Shown here: one piece after another, positions 45,045 through 53,607 of the stretch | Numbering within the stretch: the stretch's first letter is position 1 | Layout: each line of letters begins with the position of its first letter | Assembly: GCA_903840265.1 (NCBI GenBank) | Contig: CAIMFH010000177.1 | Span: 1 to 64,000 of the forward strand | Length of the DNA stretch: 64,000 nt | Direction: 5' to 3' | From: an uncultured Schlesneria sp. | Lineage (GTDB): Bacteria > Planctomycetota > Planctomycetia > Planctomycetales > Planctomycetaceae | Made by a program: the position numbers and the translations under genes | Notes under the pieces: model-generated | What the model saw: the letters and a program-made list of their open reading frames with translations, nothing else | What the model was told of the DNA's origin: nothing | Database searches by the model: none

Positions 45045-48000
45045 CTAGTCCACGTAGATGAATTCGTTGGTGTTCAACAGCACGTGACACAACGAAGCCA
45101 GTGCCAGAAACCGCGGGTCGCGTAACTGCTCGATCGATGATTGCAGACCGTACCTTTTCATCAGGTAACGATTGACGGCATCGCGTTCGTCCGATTTCAG
45201 TTCCCGGTCGTAGATAAGCAACTCGACAAGGTCACCGTTCCAGTACTCTCCGTCAATGTTTCCCTGCTGTCCGATGACATAGGGTCCCTTCAAATTGCGA
45301 GGACCCAGCGGCGAACTTCGCGAGGCGAGATCGGTGCCGTTCTGTTGCACCACGGTCCCCGTCGCACCGCTGAGACCGGACAACAAGAACAGCTCGGAAC
45401 GATGAGAAACCTGACCGACTCCGGAAAAGTCATCACTCAGTCTCGCCGCATTTGTACCAGTCATGCCAAAGAACAGACTGCTCCCCACATTTCCAGCTCC
45501 ATCCCAGTTCGAAAAGATCTCACGATGAGCGATGGTTTCCGACTGATCATTCACGACGGCAAAGATCGCGAAAGCTTGCGATGTGACAACTTGACCAGCC
45601 AGATGTAGAAACCTCTTCCGGCCGTCAAACTGCACGGACGAGCGTGGACGCTGCCCATTTCTCACTAGCCGCGGTCGTCGCGATGCAACTGGCTGGCTGG
45701 CGTGATGATTCTTCCCCGACTGATCTTTCCAACTGGCAACGCAATCCTCTTCATCTCGGGTCACCCCCTCATTTGCGGAAAGGTGTAGTGCGATCCCTGC
45801 ACGAGGCAATATCGAGTCCTGAGTGGGTGATTGGGTTCGACTGAAATGCGCGACCTGCCATTCGAAGTGCTGCCTCGCGTCGGCCATCTCCTGACTCGAC
45901 GGATCGCGACCCAGAGCATACTGCCATGCCAGCCGAATACGACGATTGTCTTCCCGGTCTACAACACTCTTTTCAGAAGGTGCCGGATTCATGACAGTCT
46001 GGGCAAGCAAGCCTTCCTCCGGTTCCATCGCCCGAAGCGCCAAAGCCTGACTTCGTTCGTGAGAGAACGCGTTATTCAGCAATGCCAAAGCCTGAGGTGC
46101 CACGGTCGATACCGGCCGCTGCACGCAAGGCAGGGTGGTGTCAGACGAATCAAATGTCGTCATCAAAGGCGGCAGCAAACTCCGTTGCGAGAACATATAC
46201 ACCGCGCGGCGACGTTGCTCTTCGGCGCGCGATGGTTTCCAGGCAGCATCCTTCTGAGACAACCCCTCCAATGCTTCGGCCTGGATCGTCGGCTTGAATC
46301 CCGGACCTGTCATTCGCGTATCCAAATCATCACCCACGAACAGCATTCGATCGCGGAGTGGTTCCGCTTCCAGCCTTCGCCGTTCGGCTCGCCACCACAA
46401 CTGATTGCCGGAATCGCGTTGCGCGTACTCGTCCTGTTTCGGATGCAGCGACGATTGTCGGTACGTGGCACTCGTCACCAGCATTCGATGAAGTCGCTTC
46501 AGCGATGAGTAATGACTCGATGAAGCCGAATCACCCGATATCGCTTCAGAAGCGAGCCAGTCCAGCAGTTCCGGATGAGTTGGTTTGTCACCCGTAAACC
46601 CAAGGTTATCCGCCGATCGGACCAACCCCATCCCGAAGTGATTCATCCACAGCCGATTGACAAGCACTCGCGGCGTTAACGGGTTTTTGCTGGCAGCAAT
46701 CCATTCGGCCAGTTGTCGGCGGCGATGAGTCGTGCTGGCCCCCAATGGAGCTGGTTCTAGCGGTTGGCTCAGAGTCGGAACGATCGATAAGTGCGCCGGC
46801 TCGACCACTTCCTGTGGTTGCTTCGGCTCACCTTTGCGAAGCAATCGCAGGGGAGGGGGCTGCCGGATGTCCGTCCAACCCATGACCTCGAATCCAAGCT
46901 CATCCTTCGTGGGGCCGCCGAGTAACTCGCGGCCACGCGGCTCGATGGCACCGGGCCAGAATGCGGCCGCCATTCGGTAGTAGTCCGTTTGGGGAATCGG
47001 ATCGAACTTGTGATCGTGACACCGCGCACACTTCACCGTCAGACTGAGGAACGCGGTCGACGTGACGTGAACCATGTCTTCCAGTCGTTCGTACTTGTAC
47101 TCATCAGCGTCGTTCGGTTCATCGTTCCAGGTTCCCAATCGAAGGAAGCCCGTCGCGATCACAGACGCTTCACTACGATCGGATAATTCATCGCCGGCCA
47201 GTTGTTGCTCGATAAATCGACCGTAAGGCAAGTCCTCATTGATCGCCTGCACAACCCAATCGCGATACTTCCATGCGAACGGCTTCTCCTGATCACGTTC
47301 ATATCCGCACGTATCGGCATACCGCACAACATCGAGCCAATAGCGTCCCCAGCGTTCCCCGAAATGCGGCGACGACAGCAGGCGATCCACGAGTCGTCCA
47401 TACGCATCCGGACTTTCGTCACGTTCGAATTCCTGGATCTCTTCGTAGGTCGGTGGTAGCCCCAACAAATCGAATGCAATCCGTTTGATCAGCGTCGCGC
47501 GGCTGGCTGCAGGTGCGGGCTGCATTTGAACGGTGTCTAACTTCGCACGAATGAAGGCATCTATCGGCGAGTTCGTACCCAACATCGCATTCGTCGGTAT
47601 CGAAGGACGCCGCACTGGTTGCAATGACCACCAATCACGCCCGCCGCGGACTTCGGTCGTGGCTTCGTACAGATCCAGCTTTCGCCCCTGTGGCCAGACC
47701 GCTCCCTCGGTGATCCATTTTTTCAAAGCATCAATTTCTGCAGCAGTCAGCTTCTGCGACACACCTCGTTTGGGAGGGGGCATTTCCCCGGAAATGACTC
47801 GCTCCAGCAAATTGCTGTGTTCGGGATCTTTCGAGATCACGGCGGGACCGCTGTCACCACCAGCGGCGAGCGACGCTTTGTCGACAAGTACCAATTTGCC
47901 AGACGCATCGCGTTCGTTATGACATTCCAGACAGCGTTTGACAAAGATCATCGCCACTTCACGCGAGAACCGATCACCTGCATCGGCAAAGGCGGTGCCG

Positions 48001-48053
48001 GCCACGAGTTCGATCGCGATTAGAGATGCGAGAAAATAGAATCGCCCCAGCAT
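45045..48053 (-). CDS. PSCyt1/DUF1549/DUF1553 protein with an inserted LamG-like domain
   Basis: 1002 residues with a signal peptide (MLGRFYFLASLIAIELVAGTAFA). Residues about 30-110 form the planctomycete cytochrome c domain (CLECHN, with MPPPKRGVS as the distal ligand region). DUF1549 follows (SPDAYGRLVDRLLSSPHFGE) and then DUF1553 (RVLVNRLWMNHFGMGLV, ALALLNNAFSHERSQALA). Near the C-terminus, between RLAWQYALGRDPSSQEMADA and the terminal LASLCHVLLNTNEFIYVD, about 200 residues resemble a LamG/concanavalin-type jelly roll (ASWKDQSGKNHHA, SVQFDGRKRFLHL, GDLVELLIYDREL). The gene is upstream of, and likely co-transcribed with, the DUF1501 gene. Confidence 0.9.
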   Translation of the reverse strand: MLGRFYFLASLIAIELVAGTAFADAGDRFSREVAMIFVKRCLECHNERDASGKLVLVDKASLAAGGDSGPAVISKDPEHSNLLERVISGEMPPPKRGVSQKLTAAEIDALKKWITEGAVWPQGRKLDLYEATTEVRGGRDWWSLQPVRRPSIPTNAMLGTNSPIDAFIRAKLDTVQMQPAPAASRATLIKRIAFDLLGLPPTYEEIQEFERDESPDAYGRLVDRLLSSPHFGERWGRYWLDVVRYADTCGYERDQEKPFAWKYRDWVVQAINEDLPYGRFIEQQLAGDELSDRSEASVIATGFLRLGTWNDEPNDADEYKYERLEDMVHVTSTAFLSLTVKCARCHDHKFDPIPQTDYYRMAAAFWPGAIEPRGRELLGGPTKDELGFEVMGWTDIRQPPPLRLLRKGEPKQPQEVVEPAHLSIVPTLSQPLEPAPLGASTTHRRRQLAEWIAASKNPLTPRVLVNRLWMNHFGMGLVRSADNLGFTGDKPTHPELLDWLASEAISGDSASSSHYSSLKRLHRMLVTSATYRQSSLHPKQDEYAQRDSGNQLWWRAERRRLEAEPLRDRMLFVGDDLDTRMTGPGFKPTIQAEALEGLSQKDAAWKPSRAEEQRRRAVYMFSQRSLLPPLMTTFDSSDTTLPCVQRPVSTVAPQALALLNNAFSHERSQALALRAMEPEEGLLAQTVMNPAPSEKSVVDREDNRRIRLAWQYALGRDPSSQEMADARQHFEWQVAHFSRTQSPTQDSILPRAGIALHLSANEGVTRDEEDCVASWKDQSGKNHHASQPVASRRPRLVRNGQRPRSSVQFDGRKRFLHLAGQVVTSQAFAIFAVVNDQSETIAHREIFSNWDGAGNVGSSLFFGMTGTNAARLSDDFSGVGQVSHRSELFLLSGLSGATGTVVQQNGTDLASRSSPLGPRNLKGPYVIGQQGNIDGEYWNGDLVELLIYDRELKSDERDAVNRYLMKRYGLQSSIEQLRDPRFLALASLCHVLLNTNEFIYVD

Positions 48054-48214
48054 CTTGGCCCCAATTGATTTAGCGCTTTGCGGATCCAGTTGCAGTTCTC
48101 AATATGATAGCGAAGGCTGATCGCAGACCACCATCGACATCGGTCCCAAGGTTTGGGGGCAGCAGAGGAGGTGTGTTGAGTTCATTGGATTCTGTTTCCT
48201 TACGATTTGGCAGA

Positions 48215-48299
48215 ATTTGTCAGTCCATGTCAGTGTTTTGGGGGTGTTGGAAGATTTGCCCCTTGAAAACAAGGGAAATCGCGAAAGGGACTGACAAAT
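48215..48299. repeat. Nested inverted repeat
   Basis: A 12-bp perfect inverted repeat (48215-48226 with 48288-48299) flanks an internal hairpin CCCTT-gaaaac-AAGGG (48260-48275) that extends through GATTT/AAATC with a 2-base bulge. It could be a MITE-like remnant or a structured RNA. Confidence 0.6.
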
Positions 48300-48325
48300 G
48301 CGAGTCCCCTGACGTCGGACTGCCA

Positions 48326-48368
48326 GTTCGGCGCGGGTCTCTGACCGGTCGGGAGACCCGCGCCGAAC
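48326..48368. repeat. REP-like hairpin, 16-bp stem
   Basis: GTTCGGCGCGGGTCTC (48326-48341) pairs perfectly with GAGACCCGCGCCGAAC (48353-48368) around an 11-base loop. There is no T-run on either side, so it is not a terminator. Confidence 0.75.
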
Positions 48369-48916
48369 AAGAACGGGGGCGGCGAACGAGGGCGATTGAG
48401 TTGTCATGTGAATCCAGATGGTAAGTGGGATTGTGTGTTGTTGGGCCAGGGGGCTTACGCCCCCCGCTCAGGAAGAGGTGGGGGGCAACGTGATCGTTGT
48501 TGTCATCAACTTTGGAACCGGAACCTCTGATCTTCCGCTAAGAGAGCGGCCCAGAGGCGTGTCCGTTGGTTACGGTACACCTGCGACTATCGTCGTCAGC
48601 CTGATTGTCCGGCTTGTGGTGCGCTGATCAAGACGGTGTTTGGCAAACTTGGGAACTTTTTCCGAAGTTGTCACTGACAAATTTTGACACCCCAGGACAG
48701 TTTTTGACATTGGGGGACAAAACAGCCCTGTTTTTCGCCGTTTTCCTCAAAAAAGTGCGTGTTTACTGACAGATGAATTCAGCGACTTAAGGTCGGTCTG
48801 AAAAGTGCTGGTAGGAGGTGCTGGCTCGGTGCGAAAGTGGGGATGCACTTCCGACGTTGCTCGCTTGCTGATAAAACTCACAGCCAATGACCACGGTGAT
48901 TTGAGGGAGGGCAGGG

Positions 48917-49690
48917 ATGCCTGATTCACAGAAATCTCGACGATTGGCAGTGTCGCGCAGTCGGCGACTGACAATCGATGTCCTGCACTACAACCGCCGC
49001 GTCCCCACGTGTGCCCATGATCGGCGTTCTGATCTGAGTCGGCTCGCGGAACTTCGGACTCGTTTGCCGCAGCGCATTTCGTGGTCGTTACTGTTCATCA
49101 AAGCATTCGCGCTGGTCGCACAGAAGCACCCGGTCCTCAGGCAGTCCTACATTAACTGGCCGTGGCCCCATGTGCTAGAACATCCCTACAGCGTGGCCAT
49201 GCTGGCCACGCAGCGAGACCATCGCGGCGAACCGTGGCTGTTCTGGTCGAGGTTTGTTCGACCTGATCAGCGATCGTTGGAGGAAATGCAGCACGCGATG
49301 AATCAGTACCAGAGCGAGCCTGTCGAGAAAATCTTCCTGCAGCAATGGCGACTGAGCGGCTTACCGACTTTCCTTCGTCGCTGCTTCTGGGGTTGGACTC
49401 TGAATTTCGCCGGTTCGAAACGTGCCAAGCGAGTCGGAACATTCTTTCTGTCGACGTTGGCGAGTAAGGGGGTCGAAATCCAGGATCCTCCCGCGTTTCT
49501 GACCAGCAATCTGACTTATGGACCGTTGGACGCCAACGGTTGCTGCCGTGTCACACTTTCTTACGATCATCGCTTGATGGACGGGTCGACCGTTGCGGAT
49601 TGCCTGATCGAACTGGAAGCGACCTTGAATGGCGCTATCGCCGACGAATTGGCCCAGATCATCGCGAAGTCAGAACGGGCCGCGGCCTGA
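48917..49690 (+). CDS. Free-standing 2-oxoacid dehydrogenase-like (E2/CAT-type) acyltransferase
   Basis: 257 residues preceded by GGGAGGGCAGGG. The C-terminal motif LSYDHRLMDGSTVADCLIEL corresponds to the catalytic DHRxxDG of dihydrolipoyl acyltransferases and chloramphenicol acetyltransferase, with the His-Asp pair conserved. SLLFIKAFALVAQKHPVLRQ matches the early substrate-channel helix of the same fold. There is no lipoyl or E3-binding domain, so it is not a complete E2 subunit. Two SDR genes lie downstream, one of them on the same strand 59 bases later. The acyl donor and acceptor are unknown. Confidence 0.65.
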   Translation: MPDSQKSRRLAVSRSRRLTIDVLHYNRRVPTCAHDRRSDLSRLAELRTRLPQRISWSLLFIKAFALVAQKHPVLRQSYINWPWPHVLEHPYSVAMLATQRDHRGEPWLFWSRFVRPDQRSLEEMQHAMNQYQSEPVEKIFLQQWRLSGLPTFLRRCFWGWTLNFAGSKRAKRVGTFFLSTLASKGVEIQDPPAFLTSNLTYGPLDANGCCRVTLSYDHRLMDGSTVADCLIELEATLNGAIADELAQIIAKSERAAA

Positions 49691-49749
49691 TCACATCAGG
49701 CAAGCAAGCGACCTCCATCACTCCCTCACATTGAAGAAATGCTGACGCC

Positions 49750-50574
49750 ATGAAGGATCTCAAGGGACGAACCGCAGTGATCACGGGGGCATCGGCTGGC
49801 CTGGGTGTGCGAGTTGCACGAGCACTCGCGCGTGAAGGGATGAATCTGGTGCTGGCCGCTCGTTCCGCTGACGCCCTTGAAACGGTGGCCACTGAGATGC
49901 GCGGGATAGGTGTCAAAGCCCTCGTTGTCCCGACCGATGTCTCGGACGAGAGCCAATTGGTTCGATTGGTCGAGCAGTCGATCGCCGAGTACGGCGCGAT
50001 CGATGTCTTAGTCAACAACGCAGGGATCGAAGCATTTCGGTCGTATCACGAACTGGACCCCAACGACATTCGCCGCACGATCGAGGTCAACCTGACCGCC
50101 ACGCTATTGCTGACTCGTTTCGTCCTGCCGCACATGGTTCAAGCCCGCCGCGGCCACATCGTCAACATGGCCTCGATCGCCGGCAAGCAGGGGCCAGCCT
50201 ATGGAGCGGCCTACGGAGCTTCCAAGGCTGGGATGATCGCCTTCACACAAGCCCTGCGAGGCGAGTACCGCAGCAGAGGAATCAGTTCGTCAGCAATTTG
50301 CCCCGGCTTCGCCAAAGACGGAGGCATCTACGAAGTGATGAAGCAGCGGATCGGTCGAGGTGTCCCCTGGTACCTCGGATCCACAACGGCCGAAGCCGTG
50401 GCCCGCGCGGTCGTCAAGTCAATCAAAGGGGACCGCCCCGACTTGATCGTGAACGTCCCGGCCTTGCGTCCGATCTTCACGTTCTGCCAGGCGTTCCCCC
50501 GACTCGGCGAATGGATCGTCCACAAGGTGACTCATCGATTCTTGAAGCAAGCGGGCACCAGCCACCGAGAGTAG
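49750..50574 (+). CDS. Short-chain dehydrogenase/reductase (first copy)
   Basis: 274 residues, classical SDR. The cofactor motif is TGASAGLG (near residue 13), the NNAG motif is in VLVNNAGIEAF, the catalytic Ser and Tyr-Lys are MASIAGKQGP and YGASKAGMIAF, and ICPGFAKDGG follows. An Arg at the end of strand 2 (AARSADAL) suggests NADP. The C-terminal VHKVTHRFLKQAG is extra compared with the shortest family members and may contact membrane. Substrate unknown; possible partner of the E2-like acyltransferase just upstream. Confidence 0.88.
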   Translation: MKDLKGRTAVITGASAGLGVRVARALAREGMNLVLAARSADALETVATEMRGIGVKALVVPTDVSDESQLVRLVEQSIAEYGAIDVLVNNAGIEAFRSYHELDPNDIRRTIEVNLTATLLLTRFVLPHMVQARRGHIVNMASIAGKQGPAYGAAYGASKAGMIAFTQALRGEYRSRGISSSAICPGFAKDGGIYEVMKQRIGRGVPWYLGSTTAEAVARAVVKSIKGDRPDLIVNVPALRPIFTFCQAFPRLGEWIVHKVTHRFLKQAGTSHRE

Positions 50575-50714
50575 AACGCTTCGCGTCCCCTCATCCCGAC
50601 TGGCTATGAGCACCCTATAGCGTCAGGTCGTGCTCCTCGTCCGTTGGCACTTTCTGTTGGATTTCTGGTTCGCGATCAGTCGGGATAGGCACGAAGCAGA
50701 GCTTCGAAGACTTG

Positions 50715-50740
50715 CGTTCCCAAGCTGGAGCTTGGGAACG
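50715..50740. repeat. Hairpin repeat element (CGTTCCCAAGCT palindrome)
   Basis: CGTTCCCAAGCT-gg-AGCTTGGGAACG, a perfect 12-bp inverted repeat with a 2-base spacer and no T-run. Likely a REP/MITE-type element rather than a terminator, although it lies between convergent genes. Confidence 0.7.
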
Positions 50741-50757
50741 AGAGTGAAGACGAAGAA

Positions 50758-50775
50758 GTTATGCTAAAGCATAAC
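50758..50775. repeat. Hairpin GTTATGC-taaa-GCATAAC
   Basis: A perfect 7-bp stem with a 4-base loop, 17 bases after the previous hairpin. The two hairpins probably belong to one element. Confidence 0.6.
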
Positions 50776-50812
50776 CTACACAGAGCGGTGTCAATCTGTG
50801 GCTAACTCTTCG

Positions 50813-51652
50813 TCAAGCCGCGCGTCGCGCTTCGGCCTCACTAGCAACTGCCACCTTCTTGCGTTTCCGACTGGCATGATTCAGCAGGTCCAGAACCCCC
50901 GGAGCCAGCCACTTCGACCAAGCCAGCATGTGGGCCAATGGCCCGACAAGCTTCATCCGCTTGTTGCGATAGATGCACCGGATGGCCGCCTTTGAAACGG
51001 CTTCGATCGAGCAACACAGCCACTGCGGCGGGTGCGGGACCGACTTGTCGCTCTTCGCTGACGCACACGATTTGTAGAGATTAGTGAGCACCGGGCCGGG
51101 ACATAGGGCACTCACGCCTAGTCCACGACGACCGTATTCAGCTCGAATCGCCTCGGTAAAACCAATCAAGCCAAACTTGCTCGTGTGATACGCCGCGAAG
51201 CGTCCTCCGGCCACCAGTCCGCTGATGCTGCACACGTTCAAGATATGGGCATCTGGCCGTTCGAGCAGAACTGGCAACAGCTCGCGGGTGATCTGAATCG
51301 GCGCGAGCAGATTGATGTTCATCAACCAGTCCCACTGAGCCGCAGTCATCGAATGCGTCGGACCGTAGTAAGCGACACCGGCATTGTTGACCAGGATGTC
51401 GATGTGTCCCCACTGCTGCAGCATCTGGTTCAAGACTCGACTGATCTCTGCGGGCTGGCTCAAGTCACATCGCTCGCTGATGGCGCTCACGCCAATCTGC
51501 TTTGCTTCGGCGACAACGCTCGCCAATCCGGCTTCGTCGACATCCAGCAGGTAAAGATCGGCTCCCTCGCGAGCGAGTGCCAGCGCGATGCTGCGTCCAA
51601 TCCCGGAAGCGGCACCTGTCACTAAAGCCTGTTTGTGCCGAATCGACTTCAT
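50813..51652 (-). CDS. Short-chain dehydrogenase/reductase (second copy)
   Basis: 279 residues. Cofactor motif TGAASGIG, acid at the end of strand 2 (LLDVDEAGL, suggesting NAD), ILVNNAGVAYY, catalytic SISGL and YHTSKFGLIGF, and ALCPGPVLTN. The C-terminal part (RCIYRNKRMKLVGPLAHML, then a basic RKRKK tail) resembles lipid- or membrane-associated SDRs. It converges on the first SDR gene, and the two are not recent duplicates. I start at MKSIRHKQALVTGA; longer in-frame starts run through the hairpin element at 51731-51811 and are artefacts. Confidence 0.87.
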   Translation of the reverse strand: MKSIRHKQALVTGAASGIGRSIALALAREGADLYLLDVDEAGLASVVAEAKQIGVSAISERCDLSQPAEISRVLNQMLQQWGHIDILVNNAGVAYYGPTHSMTAAQWDWLMNINLLAPIQITRELLPVLLERPDAHILNVCSISGLVAGGRFAAYHTSKFGLIGFTEAIRAEYGRRGLGVSALCPGPVLTNLYKSCASAKSDKSVPHPPQWLCCSIEAVSKAAIRCIYRNKRMKLVGPLAHMLAWSKWLAPGVLDLLNHASRKRKKVAVASEAEARRAA

Positions 51653-51730
51653 TGTACGCAGAACTCTCTTTCCACCAGGCGACATGGCAATGCGCGATTC
51701 TGATCGCGAAAAATTTGAATGTTCGTAAAT

Positions 51731-51811
51731 GGGAGGGCGAGGCTCCTGCCGAGCCGTGGAGTTATTGTGAGTCCATCGACATGCCCGGCTCGGCAGGAGC
51801 CTCGCCCTCCC
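51731..51811. repeat. Long inverted-repeat element, 25-bp perfect stem
   Basis: The 25 bases at 51731-51755 (GGGAGGGCGAGGCTCCTGCC...) are the exact reverse complement of 51787-51811, with a 31-base centre. Both strands encode the GEAPAEP/GSAGASPS peptides that appear in many annotated planctomycete proteins because this element is dispersed (from memory). It sits between divergent-starting sdr and lipoprotein ends. Confidence 0.8.
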
Positions 51812-51847
51812 AAATACAGAATCACGCACTGTCGTTTTGGGTGATAA

Positions 51848-53299
51848 CTACCGCGAATTCGCCAGTCGGACGATGGCCTTCTTGACGAAGTCTTCCAGCT
51901 GATTCCAGTTCGAAACCAGTTTCGCCAGATCGGGATCCGATGTGGCCGGAGGATTCGTAGTCGGCGGGTTGTTCACAGGTGGATTGGTCACCGGCGGTTT
52001 CGTCCCTGGTGGCGGTTCCATCCCGTGAGGGTAGGGGATCGGTCCCTCAGGTCCATGCACCGCATTCGAATACTGCAATTGGATCGGCACATACCCGCTG
52101 CCGTCCGCGAGCGGGATTTCCATGAACACGGAACTCAACTGTTTAGCTTCCGCGATCGGATAGTCACCAATTTCATTTCCGCTGTCGGAGGTCCAACCGA
52201 GATATCGAGAAGGATCCGGCCCCATCCCGGCAGCCGCATCGCCGACATCGGGGTCGGTTCGAGCTTCTTGCAGTTCGTGATAGAACGTGCCGACGACGTT
52301 CTTCCAGTTTTGATCGAAGACGGGAATCCCGTTCGTCGTGCCGTTCGATGTGTTGCGTTCCGAGTAGACGCCCACTGCGTAGTAAACGGTGACGTTGCCC
52401 ACATGGACCGACCCATGGTAGCCACCCAGCCCTCCCGTCGAATCCTCGGCCTCTTCATGAGGGACCGCCTTGTTCGACACCGGTGCTTGCGCCATGCCTG
52501 CGTTGGGGTCGCCCAGGACCGCTCCCTTGGGAAGCATGAAACAGAAGACCGTGTTCGGCAGATCAAAACCAGCGAAGGCGCCACTGCTATACAAGCCGCT
52601 AACCTGACGCTCCAAGTCGTTTTTCGGAACGAACGTCGGCTTCCAACCTGAAAGGAAGAACGATCCTTTGAACGTGTTCTTGAGCGGCTGATTGTTGAAG
52701 TACTGGCAGATGACATTGTTCAAGTTCGCGTCGGTCATCGCCCCGGCCAGCGCCTTATCGATATTGCGCCAATCATCATTAAGCCAAGCCGCCTGGCCGC
52801 CGACATACACATTGGCCCAGGTCAAATTTTGAATTGTCCGTCCACCCCGATACCGTAAATCTTCGTTCGGTGACGGAGGCAAGCCATTCGCTAAGGCTCC
52901 GTTTTGCGAGGAATCCACAGATGACGCTGAGGTATTCATTGTGAGTTTGCGAGGTTTCGCGCCGCCGGTCGCCGGCAACTGAGCTTGTCGAGTCAGAAAC
53001 GGCACGGGACGACCATCAACGTACTGATCGTTAGACGCCAGCATCGCCAACGGACGCACGCCACCATTCTGCGCCTGCATTGATGCATGCGGTGGCAACG
53101 TGGCAAACGGCAGGACTCGCACGGATGTCGTCATCGGCGACATCGTGGGTTGAGTTGCAATCGGAGCTTGGTATTGCGGTGCCCCAGTGCGAGTCGGGGG
53201 AACATTGTACGAGGTCGGTCCACCCATCGGACCGCTGCTGCAACCCATGGTGAGCAACACCAGCATGAAGCTCAACCGCATAGTAAACGTCCCTGTCAT
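51848..53299 (-). CDS. Lipoprotein with an HExxE motif and Pro-rich tail
   Basis: 483 residues from MTGTFTMRLSFMLVLLTMGC, a lipoprotein signal with lipobox LTMGC. After a low-complexity stretch (60-150), the core contains YHELQEARTDPDVGDA and GWTSDSGNEIGDYPIAEA. The HELxExxTDP ... GNEIGD pattern is seen in secreted proteins with a zinc-peptidase-like or EXORDIUM/phosphate-induced-protein-like fold; catalysis is not established. A tail of NPP repeats (PPVTNPPVNNPPTTNPPAT) precedes a final helix. AGGAT is 8 bases before the chosen ATG (53281 is an alternative). Outer- or inner-membrane placement is unknown. Confidence 0.7.
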   Translation of the reverse strand: MTGTFTMRLSFMLVLLTMGCSSGPMGGPTSYNVPPTRTGAPQYQAPIATQPTMSPMTTSVRVLPFATLPPHASMQAQNGGVRPLAMLASNDQYVDGRPVPFLTRQAQLPATGGAKPRKLTMNTSASSVDSSQNGALANGLPPSPNEDLRYRGGRTIQNLTWANVYVGGQAAWLNDDWRNIDKALAGAMTDANLNNVICQYFNNQPLKNTFKGSFFLSGWKPTFVPKNDLERQVSGLYSSGAFAGFDLPNTVFCFMLPKGAVLGDPNAGMAQAPVSNKAVPHEEAEDSTGGLGGYHGSVHVGNVTVYYAVGVYSERNTSNGTTNGIPVFDQNWKNVVGTFYHELQEARTDPDVGDAAAGMGPDPSRYLGWTSDSGNEIGDYPIAEAKQLSSVFMEIPLADGSGYVPIQLQYSNAVHGPEGPIPYPHGMEPPPGTKPPVTNPPVNNPPTTNPPATSDPDLAKLVSNWNQLEDFVKKAIVRLANSR

Positions 53300-53607
53300 G
53301 GCGAATATCCTGCGCAATCCATTGCGCGTGAAGACACGATCGCACTCACGCCGCCGCGTAAACGGCAGATTCTGCCGGTTGATAACAGATGCTCCAAACC
53401 CTGACTAGCCCGTGTTGGAGCAGCCTGTTCAAACTTTTAAGGTCGAGAGACGCGACCTGACATAACTTGTCTTCCAGCAAGGAACTTCGTCGTTACGCCG
53501 ACCGCATACACATGGAGTCAAAACGAGCTCAACAGAGCGGCCTTGGTGGAGAGGTTATCCGATTCCGTCTTAAGCTTTCTGGTGATCAGGCATCAAAGTC
53601 TCGACGG

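Larger units (their letters stand above)
48054..48916. other. Gene-poor, repeat-rich intergenic region
   Basis: 863 bases with no convincing gene. It contains a 12-bp inverted pair ATTTGTCAGTCC / GGACTGACAAAT (48215-48226, 48288-48299) enclosing a smaller hairpin, a 16-bp-stem hairpin (48326-48368), a GGGGGCTTACGCCCCC palindrome near 48452-48468, and a tandem TTTTGACA region (48682-48720). ACTGACAAAT recurs at 48290 and 48673. A short zinc-ribbon-like frame (CPACG, around 48610) lacks a start. The region looks like decayed mobile or REP-type DNA. Confidence 0.6.
50575..50812. other. Intergenic region with two dispersed-type hairpins
   Basis: 238 bases between two convergent SDR genes. It holds a perfect 12-bp hairpin at 50715-50740 and a 7-bp hairpin at 50758-50775. 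No gene is evident. The first hairpin encodes VPKLELGNE-like peptides, a common translation of dispersed repeats in bacterial genomes (from memory). Confidence 0.6.

Noticed and set aside
48560-48680. A short frame encoding a CPACG zinc-ribbon-like peptide
   Set aside because: No start codon before an upstream in-frame stop, only about 40 codons and no SD; could be a remnant but is not supportable as a gene.
51653-51829. N-terminal extension of the second SDR through the hairpin element
   Set aside because: The extra residues come from the repeat element (GEAPAEP-type peptide) and the conserved SDR start lies at 51652.
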